This document shows, piece by piece, positions 23,666 to 35,624 of a DNA stretch of 64,000 nucleotides. Source of the DNA: Brachionus rotundiformis (Eukaryota; Rotifera; Eurotatoria; Ploima; Brachionidae); the NCBI GenBank assembly GCA_016802295.1, contig JAESIW010000020.1, positions 3,871,302 through 3,935,301 on the forward strand, read 5' to 3'. Every line of letters starts with the position of its first letter. Position 1 is the stretch's first letter. Under the pieces are notes generated by a model. The model was not told the DNA's origin. It saw only the letters and a list, made by a program, of their open reading frames with translations, and did no database searches. The translations under genes and the position numbers were made by a program.

Positions 23666-26587
23666 ATGATAAAAAAATTTTCAAAATATGCTCCAAATAA
23701 GAGTAAATAAATAATTTCTAAAAATAAATTTTTTTATTTGGAAATTTTGTTAAAAAAGTAAGCCCCAAAGAGGTCGAAGCCGAGCTCGTCCGAAGCAAGG
23801 AAGAAATTGCCAAAAAAAACCAAGATTGTAATTACTACCACGAATCCATTGATCGATCAATCGCCGAAAAACTCTTAAAAGAATACTACCACAAATACTG
23901 TGATTCTTTGGACGGTCTATTTTTAGTGCGAAAATGCAGCGCTTCTCCAGGTGATTACAGTCTTTCGTTGATCTGTAAAGGTAACTGTTTCCACTACCGA
24001 GTCAACCACTCAATAGATGCGTATTATGTACTGGACGATGGCCCTCTAATACATGGTTTGGATGAGCTAATCAAACATTATAAACTTGATCCACACGGGT
24101 TACCGTGCCGACTCAGCTCTAGGTTTGTTCCCAACATCAGTTTACCATCTATTTGTCGAATTATTGGTAATACCAATCCTCTTCACTTGGCTGTGTCTTG
24201 TGTTGGTTGGTTTTTAACTAAAATTTCCAATTTAAAGTTTAATTGATTGTTTAGCTGAGGTAAATAAAGTGAAGCTAATACTTAAAAGCTTAAATAAACC
24301 TGATATAAATGAAAAAGACGAATTAGGTAAACATTTTTTTACAAGTAAACATGTTTAAACGATAAAAAGTTGAAATTGATGTTTTCAGGTCGCACAGCCC
24401 TGCATATTGCTTGTGAGTATGATAACATTGGTGCTCTGGAAGAATTGGTCGAAGCAAGTGCGATCGTTAATATCAGATCTAAAGATGGTTCAACTCCATT
24501 ACATGTAAATCTTGTTAAAAAATATATGTACATAATGTTTAGATTTTTCCAAGACTGCAGCAGAATTTGGAAGCATTCAGTGTTTGGAATACTTGCTTAA
24601 ATGTGGAAAAGCGAATCCAATGGAAAGAAATATGAGCAATAATTGGGTTCCATTGCATGAAGCTGCTTTCAGAGATCAATATACTTGTGTTAATGTAATT
24701 TTTTAATTATTAGTTTACAACATTATCAATTAATTAATTTTTTTCTAATTGATTAGGCCTTGCTTAATTACGGTTTGCCTGATAAACCGAGAACATCTGA
24801 AAATCAAACACCTTTAGACCTTGCTATTGAATTTGGTCACAAAAAAACAGCCCAAATATTGAGTAACAAATATTCTTATTTTGATAATCAAAAATATGTT
24901 ATCTTGTCTAAGGAAATTTTGTTCCGAGTGAATCTCGAATAAAGATAAATGAATTTTTGTATGACTCATCCGTAACCAGAGAGGTTTATTTTTCTGTCAT
25001 CTTTGGAAACAAATTTTTCATTTTAGATTTTTGTTTCAGAGAGCCAAACAAATTTTGGACGCATATAAATATGATAATGGCCGCTATTTGGTGCGTAGAA
25101 CCCAGAGAGATGAGAATATTTGTGTTTTATCTTTAATGTACAATGAAGAGTTTTTTAATTATGAAATATGCTCAAAGGAACAGACTGGTACAAGATATTA
25201 TTTTATAGACGATGGACCCTATTTCAGGAGCCTGCCACATTTAATTGAACACTACAGCAAATATGAAGATGGTCTTCCGGGTATTTTGACCCGACCAATA
25301 CCTCCAAGTGTTGACATTATGCGTTGTTCTTTGGGAAACAATATCAAACCAGTCAATGGACCATTAATCAGACAGAGCTCAAATGTGTCCTCTTCAACTA
25401 TACCAAATCAACATATACAAGAATTGATTAACCAAAAACTTATGCAGACATCCATTTCTTCTAATTCATCTACCAACTTTAGGACTGACACACTCTCCAA
25501 AGCTAATTTGTTCAAAAGTCGTACTCTTTTGAGTGACAATAGTAAATTTTTCCTACCTTAAATTTAAGAATTTTAACCTTAGAAACTTAGGGAGAATGAA
25601 TACTAACCAGAATTTACAAAGAAAATTGGCCAAAATTTCAATAAATGAAATTCAATTACAAGCCATTATCGGCGAAGGCGAATTTGGCACGGTCTACAAG
25701 GGAACATATAATGGGGTAAAGTTGTTTTTGATAAAGATTTTTGCCAATAAATTGTGACATTGTTTTTTTGCTTTAATTAAAGAAAAAATATTAAGATAAA
25801 ATTAATAACAAATATTATTAAATCTTTTATTAAATTATTTTTAATAAATTAGAAACAAGTCGCAGTCAAGAGACTAAAAGATAGTACGGCGAGCGATGAT
25901 TTTATGCGTGAAGCTGACATAATGGGAACATTAAATAATCCATGCATTCTTAGGATATACGGTTTAGTTCAGGACAAAGCTTGTCTGATGATGGTACAGG
26001 AGTTGATGATATGTTCAATTTTAGAAAAATTATGGAACTCTCCAAACGAGGTCACCGAGAACCATTTAAAATTGTGGTCGTCCCAAATAGCCCTTGGTAT
26101 GCAGCATATGGAAGAGCAAAAGATTGTTCACCGCGATTTGGCGGCAAGAAACGTTCTCTTGGCCTCAATGTCCCAAATAAAAATATCCGACTTCGGCTTA
26201 TCACGATCCACGGACGCATTCACAAATGCTTACACGCAGACAACAGAAGGAAAAATTCCGATAAAATGGTACTCGCCCGAGAGTATTGAACATTTGAAGT
26301 TTACTTCTAAATCGGATGTATGGTCCTATGGAATTACTTTATGGGAAATGTTTTCATATGGTGACCAGCCTTATGGTAGCATGAACGGCAGTGAGGTTTA
26401 CATGTACATTCAATCTGGCCAAAGGCTGCAACGACCGCCATTATGTCCCAAGAATACATACAAATGCATGCTTCAATGCTGGGAATGGGAAGAAGAAAAA
26501 CGACCAACATTCAGGGAACTAAACCAATTTTTTCAGAATGACAATGATTATCAAAAGACTTTGACAGTTTTAAAATCGTTTAGATAA
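23666..26587 (+). CDS. shark: SHARK-type non-receptor tyrosine kinase (SH2-ankyrin-SH2-kinase)
   Basis: Ten exons (23666-23702, 23759-24199, 24255-24326, 24389-24504, 24554-24694, 24757-24862, 24913-24983, 25040-25541, 25591-25715, 25853-26587) give 781 residues. Order of domains: SH2 at about 36-125 (YYHESIDRSIAEKLL, then GLFLVRKC with the phosphotyrosine-binding Arg); ankyrin repeats at about 140-300 (NPLHLAVS, GRTALHIACEYDN, STPLH, VPLHEAAF, TPLDLAIEFGH); second SH2 at about 315-410 (GRYLVRRTQRDE); kinase from about 505 (GEGEFGTVYKG, VAVKRLK, HRDLAARN, DFGLSRS, GKIPIKWYSPES). All key kinase residues are present. SHARK/HTK16 kinases act in epithelial signalling and glial engulfment in invertebrates and are missing from vertebrates. 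The first 12-residue exon is predicted from phase and splice sites only. Confidence 0.93.
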
Positions 26588-27482
26588 ATAGCAATATTTT
26601 AATTTTTATAATTAGCGTTTTTATTTATCTTGACAAAAAGGATTCTAAAATTTTATTCTATTTTTTTGATTATATTGTATATTTTAAAAAAATTTTAGAT
26701 AAATTTTGATAGTATAAAAACTTGACAATATTATTAATTATCATTTATGGGATATTTTACACATTAAAAAATTTTAAGCTTAAATACTAATATAATACTG
26801 ATTGATATATTTTTATTTTATTTTTATGATTAACTTGCATAGATTTGATCCAAAATTTTACCAACCAAAAAACAATTTTCTACTCTTAAATTAAATTCAA
26901 GCTTTTTTTTGTGAATTTTTAGATAAATTTAGATGGTAAATAATGTTATTAGCTTAAGAATTTAAGTTTAAGAAATTAATGATAAAAATACTTTGTTGGA
27001 CAAGGAATTTTATTCATTCAAAATAAACATTTTTAAAAGTCAATTTCAATTAATAATTTTAAATGGAAAAAATGTTTTTGTTTAAATTAACCTTTAATTG
27101 ATCACCAAAAATAAATTTCTTTTAAATGTTGGTCAAAGTTAACAAAAATATAAATTCAAATGAGCTTAAATAAATTCCAAATTGGTGTATAAGACTTGCA
27201 TGCAAACAACGTTGAACACATCCGCATTCCAAAACATTACTAAATTATTTTTAAGAACTAAAATAATCATAAGACTTAGAAGCTTCAAATTAACCCGAAA
27301 CCAACAAATTAGATTGTTGGTATGCGTATCTTTTTTTTTTACTTTTTCTCTAGATCCCAGAGGTAGAAAAACAATAACTTTTTTTTAGCATTTTCTAACT
27401 TAAGTTTAAAATTAAAAAAATAAAGTTTATTCAAATAAAACATAATTTAATTTTTTTTCTGTTGCCAATGGTTCAGTCAAGT
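26588..27482. other. Intergenic between convergent genes
   Basis: AT-rich spacer between the 3' ends of the SHARK kinase (+) and USP10 (-). A 68-codon frame at 27182-27388 has no protein-like features. Nothing else is seen. Confidence 0.6.
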
Positions 27483-30400
27483 CTAAATCAAATCAGCACG
27501 ACGATAATAAAGCAGATAGGGTACCAATTTCTTATCTTCTGATCTGAGAACCTGCTGATTATTGCATATTCTTACATTTGCATCATCGTACCTGACCCAG
27601 CTTATGATACCAGGATGATAGACGTCAGTAATGTAGTGACCACCGGTCGCCTTGTCGCCATAATGGTACTCGACAGCAAATAATTTATATTTACTCTTTT
27701 TGTCTTTGAGTTTAAACCTTTGTCCAGGAGAAATCAAATCTTTGCTTATCTCCAAGTCTATTTGAAAGTCAATTCTTTTTACAAGCTTTTGGATACCACC
27801 GTGCTTGTCATAGACAAAGCACTTTAGATACAAAATCAATACTGGTGGCAAATCTTCAAAACTGATGCGCTTAAAAGCCTCTACTTCTTGTTTAGTGTCA
27901 TTGTTTGTCAAGCCGTGTACCTCCTCGCGCTGTACAAAGTTCTCCAATGCCTGGCTTAAGCTGCGTATTGAATCGGACTGGATGTCCAATGGCAAAGTGA
28001 AAAATGGCTCGAGTGAAGCAGACTCTTTGTCCTTGAATCCGGTTTGCGACAAAGCTGATCGAAACTGACCGCAAAAAATGTCCAAAAATGGTGATCGCTT
28101 GAATTCGGCTTTTCTGGTTATTAGAGCTCGATTTTTTTTGCCAACTTCTTTCCATTCATCTGCATCTTGATCGTCTTGATTATTGTTTATTTCTTCTTGT
28201 GAATTTTTGTTTCCATTTAGCATAGTTTCGCTTTTAGCTGGTTCCGGGTTCAAGCTGTCCAAGCATTTGACCATTTCCTCGTGAACTTGGTTCAGCAAAA
28301 ATGACAAAAACTCTTGCGCATCTTCCTGACGACCAGATTTAAATGTTATTTCTGATTTAAACATAGATAAAGTTTCATAAAAGTAATCTATTTCAAATGG
28401 ATCACCAATAACCAATTCTTTGCCATTATTTGCCAATAATTTGACCTGATCAGTATTATTGGTCGATCGAACCATTATTTTAAACTCATTTATAAAGCGA
28501 CCTAGCGCCGAAATAAATGGTACTGCTTGCATATTAGCATTTGAGCTCTTTATTTTGCTGTGAATGTTTTTAATCAAATTATAAAAAGGTGGACAGGCCA
28601 ATAAGGCTTGCAAAGTGGCATTAATATAACACCAATTTTGTCTATTGCGAATACCACGTGGTTGTAGAGCAGGAGCAGAGTGTTTTAGTTCGCATGATTT
28701 TAGGAAATTGCCAATTGTTTTTACTGAGTCTGTCAAATTTTGGTCCGAATTGGTTGACAAAGTATTTGACAACGAGGCTGAGATTGATGAGGATGATGAT
28801 GATTGGGAATAACCGGAGTTTGAGTGTAGAAGAGCGACTGGCTTTGGAGCTTGGACTGGTTTAACCTGAGGCTTTTGAGCCACAGGCTCTTGCTGTCTAT
28901 TTTTAAACAAGCTTGACCAGCTTTTATTTGATGGCTCGCTGGCTGATGAATTCGATGTAGGTGTTGACCTATCTTGATCATTCTCGTTTATCTTCACTTC
29001 TTCAAATGACTTGACTGTGTCGCTTACTTGTAAATCACTTTTAGCCGAATCAGATTCGGAATTTTTTATTTCAGAATTTTGGCGAGATGGACTTGTGTTG
29101 GAAGATGGTACTTTTGTATCAGTCTTTTTAAGTATAGCAGCTATTTCTTCATTTTGATAGTAATTTGGAGGTTTTTTCTTTTTGTTACGGCGTTGCTGTT
29201 CAGTATTGGTGTTAGCTGGTGGCAAATTAGTAACTTCCATAATGTAGCCTGGTTCTATTCTTGAATTTTTGGACAGTGTTTGCTCTAATTTATAAACATC
29301 ACTTTGGGACTCAAGGCTACCGATGTTTAAAATTTTCTCGGTATAATTATCTCTTATTTTAATATTATTATCAACCTAAATGAAAAAAAAATAATAATTT
29401 CACAAATTTTACTGAGTCACCACGATTATTTAAATTGGATTATTATGAGTTAATAAATTTTTAAATATGAAGTATTGCCACTGGTTGTGTAATGAGTCAA
29501 AACTAATCTCACAGCTATTAGTTTGCAAAGCTCATGATTTTATTTGGCAAGAAAAAGCTAGAAATATTTCTTTTAAATTAAATAAAAAAATATATAGAAA
29601 TATGCATTTTATGTAGAACGCATGTTTCTTAAAATAGTTTTAATACTTTTGGGTAGATTTATATGCAATTAAGATTCGACTGGTTTAATTAAATTCATTT
29701 TCAAAAAATTCAAAACATTGAGCCCCTGTTCAAAGATGCTTAGTTTTTTAAAATAATCTTTTATCAATTATAAAACTTTGGTGAAATAATTTTTTTTTAA
29801 CTTGGAAAACAATAATTCAATTTTTATGTTAGACAAAGATACAAAATTGGAAGCTATAAATCATAAATCATTTAAAAGATTAAAAGGAAGTATAAACTAA
29901 TTTCTGAATTCCTCTTTTATTGAATAATTCCTAAGAATGCAAAATATTTTTCTTATTGGCAAAAAAAACCATAAAAATTAATTCTTTTAAAAGAAGCTTC
30001 TTAAGAATCGTCTGATTACACAGCTCATTTTAAAGAAAAATCTAGATTTATTGACATATTGACAAATGATTTGTACAAAAACTTATTTGACAATGTTTCT
30101 TTTTGTTTCTTATCAATTGTTTTTTTAACTTTCATAAAAAGTCAGTCAATTTTCTCACTTGGAAATGCTTTTATCCTAGTTTTTTTAATTAATTAGTCTA
30201 ACCTATTAAATTATTAAATATTTCGACTAATAAACTTCTTCTACCTAGCCATCATTTGCTATTTATGATTAAGAATTTTAATAATTAAATAATCAACATT
30301 TTTTACTATTCTCATTTTACTAATTCTATGCTTAATCGCATAAATTTTTTGTCTAAAGACTCTCTTATTTCCATCTTAGATCTTTAGTAAATAATGTTGA

Positions 30401-31390
30401 GCTTAACAAGTTCGATTAATGAGTAAAAAGATATTTTAAGGTTAAGTTCATTATTATTAAATCAGATTTAAAAGTAAACATCTGGATTAGATATAATTTT
30501 TCTTACTTGATCAAAAGCTTAAATATTTTCCTATTACAATTACAAACAGAATGTAAACTAGGTTTTAATTTATTGTCTTATAAAATTTAATATTTAGAGA
30601 GTTTTTCAAGAATCAAAACATACAAATCCAAAGTTAGCCAAAATAGTAAATAAATTAGACTTTTTAAACACAAATGACCCAAATCTATGTTGATTTGAGT
30701 CAATTTACTAAGATTTGTACTTTTAGGTGGTATTTAATTTGGTACACCCATTGGATTAGATAAAAAGTCAAGTCATTTAGAAATTAACTCTTCCCATTAG
30801 CAGATAATTTTTTTCGGCTATAAATGTTTAAATTGTCATCTACGGGAATAGAAAAAATAATTATTTTTTTTAATTACTTGATTATATTGGCTTTCTGTGG
30901 GATTATTTTTTGGCTGAATGTGCCTGGATAAATCTTGCTCCTTTGGAATACAAAAAGTTTGACTTTTGAGCTTGAGTGAATTAGTTGATTGTTTGTTGCC
31001 AATCATAAAATTCAATTCTTCGCGCGTAAAATCACCAAAAGACAACTCCTTAATTAAGTTTAAGTTAAATTTAATTTTAAAAAATTGATAAATGCTTTTA
31101 TATATTTTTAAAATTAAATATTAAGCTAAATTTTATTATAAAAAAATGCCTATTTTAATTAAATATCCATAAAAAAATTTCAAAAATTCCAAATGAAAAG
31201 ATGATTATCAAATGAGAGAATGATAAAAATATATGATGTAAAAAATGGCTTTAGCTTAGCATACCTGAGATTCTAAAAAAGCAAATTCGTTCGATGTTGG
31301 CCGAGAGTATGTTTCGAAAAAAATAATTTTTGGTTCATTAGAAGATGATGAGCAGTCACATGAATCAGTAAACAATGACGTTGAACTCAT
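27483..31390 (-). CDS. USP10: Ubiquitin carboxyl-terminal hydrolase 10 (USP10)
   Basis: Three exons read leftward (31390-31265, 31048-30878, 29375-27483), all phase 0, giving 729 residues. USP10 is a cysteine deubiquitinase that acts on p53, autophagy and ribosome-linked substrates and binds G3BP to oppose stress granules. Seen: the G3BP-binding FGDF motif at residues 46-49 (ELSFGDFTREELNFMI), a long Ser/Asn/Gln-rich disordered region, the catalytic Cys box RQNWCYINATLQALLACPP with Cys at about 348, and the His box GGHYITDVYHPG with His at about 679, followed by WVRYDDANV. An internal Met at 29240 lies in frame within exon 3, but the upstream codons and exons 1-2 fit the family, so the start at 31390 is preferred. 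Intron 2 is 1502 bp, by far the longest in the gene. Confidence 0.94.
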
Positions 31391-33799
31391 TGCTTAGTTT
31401 TATTATTGCTCGAATCCAGAATCCCATTAATAAACAAAAATAATTTTCAAAAAATACTATTTTGATAAGTCTATTTTTCTAAATAAAATAATTTTGCGTT
31501 TCTTAAAAATAATAATTATTGAATTTTTAGCATTTTATCAACGCTAAAATGCGTTCATAAAGCGATATTTAGCCAAAACTGATTAATTTAGATCTAAATT
31601 TTTTGCCTTATTTATTTTTTACATTAAAATAATAAATTATTTATAATAATATTTAAATACTTGAGGATAAAATATTAAAAATTTGTTTATTAGCTGCAAA
31701 TTTGAAGCTAAAATTATGAAAAAAAATATCGGAATTATTCCTTTTTAATGCCATATCAAATGTCGATAATTTTTAAAAATTTTAGCTACCAATTAATTAT
31801 ACTTTGCTTCTTTCATGGCTAATAATTTTCTTTATATAGTCAGAATTATTCGAAAAAAGCACATAAACAACCAAAATTCGTGCTTCAAAATGAATTAATT
31901 TATAACTAATCTAGTTTAAGTTATTGAACAATTTCTCCAACAGTGTAAGCATAAAAATAGTATGTTTTGGCATAAATTAGATTCTAAGATTAGTTTTTTA
32001 CTAATAGAAGAGATGATCACCCTGCCTAAATTAAAATCAAACGCTAAAAATTACTCACTCAAATAATCAAATGAAATGTAAGAATAATTTATATTTAAAT
32101 TAAATAACAAAATAAGCTTCAATTTGATCTAATAAAAATTTAACTCCAAATGATTCACATAACTAAATATTTTTGAATATTTTAAAGGTATACAGAAAAA
32201 AAAAATATTTAAATGATTGGTTACTATGTGAATATAAAAGGCCAATATTTCGGAAATTGTTTAATTAAGGAAAAAGATGTTGAATTTTTATGAAATTAAT
32301 TTAGTTATTTGGCTTCCGATTAATTGGTAGTGGTGTTAGAGTCCGAATTTTAAATCAATAAGTCAATAATTTTGTATTTTAAAATTTTATTCAAATAAAA
32401 AAATTAATTCTGGTCATAAAATAATAATCAAATAATAAAAAATATTTAATTCTAAACGACCAAAGACAACTGAATTAAAACAAAGTGGTCTGACCAGAAA
32501 ACTGTCCTTGATTCTTAAGCAGATTAACCCTTTATTGTATAATATATTGATAATCATGTAGTAGTAAGATAATACAAATTTAAAAAAAAAACATGCCTAA
32601 GAAAATTTTTTTTTTATTATTTTTTTTAGTCTAAATTTTGTAAAATTAAAATTGCTAGAGGGCCGAAAAGAAGGCTATGCCATTCGAAGCTGCCCAGTGA
32701 ATTCCCCCTTTCCTAAATTATCTTTTAAATAAAAAATAATAGTAGTAGGAACAGGATTTGCAATCCTATTAGGTCAAACTTTTTGCATCTATTGTCAATA
32801 ATTATATAAGTCTAGTATATTAAAATGCTTTATTTCAAAGAAATAAGCTTTATAGGAAAAAAATTAGTATATCAAAGGAATAAAATAAGTGATGAGTGAT
32901 ATACTTTATTGTCTTTTATGGATATTTAGTCCTGACTGCTGACTTTATGTACTTTATGTAATATATATAAATTGAATAAAACCAGTTCGAGAATCTGATT
33001 TTAAATTTGTCATACACTCAGTTAAAACTAAATAAATAGAAATAAATAAAACCATAAAAAGTCCACGACCACCACCAGACGTCACCAGACGTCTTTGAGT
33101 AATCAAATTAGAGTTTTTTTTATGGTTTTATTTGTTTTAACATGCTAAGGGGTTAACGAGCTTTAAGGTTTAGAGATTATTTTTTAGGTTATTTTCATTT
33201 TAATAAGTTTTTCCATTGATCTATATGGCATAAAGTGCATAAAGTACATAAATGTCATTGGATCATGCCTGAAAAGGATAAAGTACAATACAGAAATACA
33301 GAAAAGTTCATAACTGTACAATAAATACTTAAATAGTTTGCGCGAAAAAAATAAATATAGTTTACTTTATAGGATTCTTAATAATTTTTTGATAATAAAT
33401 AAAAATATTATATCAAAATAGACATAGTGGTTGTGGAAAATCAAAGAAAAAAGTACAATAAGCATAAAGAGTAACTAATTCTTTGTGATTACCAACAAAA
33501 AACTTATCATAGAATTGATTTTTTTTTGGTAAATTTATTTTAAGAAAATTGAGATAGTTTTTTCTTAAGCTGTTCAATATAATAAATTTATTTAATGGTT
33601 CTTCACCATTAAATTTTAAGTTGTATTAGATCTAAATTTTAAAGAAGAATATCTAGTAATATTTAATTTTTTTAAAAAGCTAATACTTAAAAAAAATACA
33701 TTAGTTAAAGGAAAATATTTTAAGCAGTCTTGACAATCATAAATAAAAAGTCTAGGTCTTTGGTTAAATAGATAAATATTTCAAATTATTTTCTAATTA
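31391..33799. other. Intergenic, with foldback element
   Basis: No gene is supported. It holds the imperfect palindrome at 32941-33255 and a short less AT-rich block at about 32660-32715 of unknown nature. The rest is AT-rich spacer upstream of USP10 and downstream of a PLA2 gene. Confidence 0.6.
32941..33255. repeat. Imperfect palindrome / foldback element
   Basis: Two nested inverted-repeat pairs share nearly one centre. Inner arms are 33041-33060 and 33117-33136 (19 of 20 bases pair). Outer arms are 32941-32958 (GACTTTATGTACTTTATG) and 33238-33255; the next stretch inward, ATATATATAAATTGAATAAA against the complement of 33200-33226, is also partly alike. The loop holds a tandem CCAGACGTCA. 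This is the layout of a foldback or MITE-type mobile element. No target-site duplication was found. Confidence 0.55.
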
Positions 33800-34400
33800 T
33801 TAGCATAAACAAGCCGATTTTTGTGCAGCCAAATAAGCTGGACATCCGAAATTTTCCACAGATTCATACATTCCTTTGGCCGATTTTAAACAAACTAAAA
33901 AATATACTTTTAGTATTCTTTAAAAATTAATAATTAAAAAAAATACTAAATTTTTTAATTCTTTGCCGAAATGAATTGCCATATTTGATATTACAAAAGC
34001 TATCTAGACACGCTTTGAAAGAAGAATCACAATTTTTTTTCGCATTATTACAAGTTCCATAGCATTTGTCATGGTTATTACAGCAAAAAGTAACTTCATT
34101 TAGATTAAAACTAGCAAAATCGATGATAATATTGTATGATCCGCAGCCATTCGGAACAGATACATATGCTGGATTCGAAACTGGCTTATCTTTAAGATCA
34201 AATTAGCATTTGAACTAGAAATTGTTTTATAAAATACTCTTATTTAAACATTTATAAGCACATGTATCAAATAACCTTCCAGCATTTGATGTTCCATTGG
34301 AATTTTTATTTTTCAGATTTACCAATGCCGCGTTCATGCGTAAGCATGAAATAAGGTTAGAATGTAATATGACAAGACTATATATTAAATAAATTATCAT
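33800..34400 (-). CDS. PLA2G12: Secreted phospholipase A2, group XII-like (copy 1)
   Basis: Three exons read leftward (34400-34238, 34189-33947, 33894-33800) give 166 residues. Secreted PLA2s hydrolyse the sn-2 ester of phospholipids using Ca2+ and a His/Asp pair; group XII members have a divergent Ca loop. Seen: signal peptide MIIYLIYSLVILHSNLISC, then CAYKCLN, the loop VPNGCGSYNIIIDFAS, the active-site helix TFCCNNHDKCYGTC with the catalytic HD pair, and a C-terminal NFGCPAYLAAQKSACLC. Cysteine spacing matches group XII, not groups I/II. The second copy at 41205-42093 has the same three-exon plan and phases. The ATG at 34400 is chosen over an upstream TTG because it starts the signal peptide. 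Confidence 0.88.
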
Positions 34401-34989
34401 TTTAAGCAATTCTTTTAGATAAAAAGTCGAATAAATTCTATTCAATCTTATAGTTGATGTTTAGTAATGCGAATTGTGAAATATTTAATAAGAAAATTAA
34501 GATTCAAACAAATTTTTCTAGAAAGTTAATTATTTTAAAGTGACTAATCAGAAAATTAATTTTTTACGCACTCAAGCAAAGCTGTAAATTTTGAAAATTT
34601 TTAATTGAATATAAGAATAGATGCTATTTATGAATATTTAATTTTTTGATTTAAATTTGATATTTTTTTTAAATTATTTCTGACTAATAAATGAAATTTT
34701 TGCTTTAGGATTTGAGAATGGAGATATTTTTTTATAAAATTCGAATTTGTTTTAAGAATATCTATCAAAATAGATGATAAGGTGAAAAATATGATTCCAA
34801 TAGAAAATTAATTTTTTAATGTAATGTATTTCTGATTTGGAAAATATGAAATTTAATGTGTCAATTGAGCCCATAAGTTGGCAAAGTTGGAAAATGAACT
34901 GATAGATAATGATTCTCTCATTCTTTACAGAGTTAGATGAATCATCAATCGAAGTAATTTATGGTCTCATTTAAACGATATATCAGCTC

Positions 34990-35250
34990 TCATATAATCC
35001 CATGAAAATAAATTCCTACTAGATGGTAGTACATCAGCTTGAGTAAACTCAAGCAAATCTTTTTGAAACTATTCACATTTGGAGCAGGAGAAAACTGTTT
35101 GGTAATTTTTTTCCTCGTTTTTACAGCTCTATTCGCAAGAAATTTGATCTTGGGAGACATTTTACATCTTTGCATTTTCAGATTGTACCTTCTTGATTGC
35201 GGTCCAGAACTTATTCAATTTTTCAGTCTGACAATCTCATAGCCATTTAT
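34990..35250 (-). pseudogene. Degenerate coding fragment, unrecognised
   Basis: Reading leftward, one frame gives CQTEKLNKFWTAIKKVQSEN, then a stop and a shift of frame at an AAGATGTAAAATG site lead into MSPKIKFLANRAVKTRKKIT and FSPAPNVNSFKK. The two halves read like one protein broken by a single frameshift, with a further stop upstream. The family was not recognised. The opposite-strand 67-codon frame over the same bases looks like a shadow. Confidence 0.3.
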
Positions 35251-35624
35251 TAGCTTATAAAATTGTATCAAGTCGCCCCGAGTAAATGATAATTTTAATT
35301 CTATATTTTTTTATTTTAAAAATTTAATATAATGAAAAAATTTAATGCAAAGGCAAAGAGAAATAAAATTTAGCTTAAAAAAATAAAGATAATTTAAAGT
35401 TAGAAAAAGACAAGATTGATTTCGTCATCATCGACAAGCAAATTTTTTTAATTAGGTACCCATTTTTGAATGTTGGATAATTTGATTTTCTTGGTTAGGT
35501 AAAATTTTGTAATTCGTATTTTTACTGAGTTCAAGTGTTGAAGATTTTTAATCTGGTGTTGCAATTTAATGAAGATGGTAAATGAACCAATCTTTCTTTT
35601 CGATTAATTTTACATGCATTCCCA

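Noticed and set aside
35039..35242. 67-codon plus-strand hydrophobic frame
   Set aside because: Mirror of the basic minus-strand fragment at 34990-35175; hydrophobicity is the expected antisense effect.
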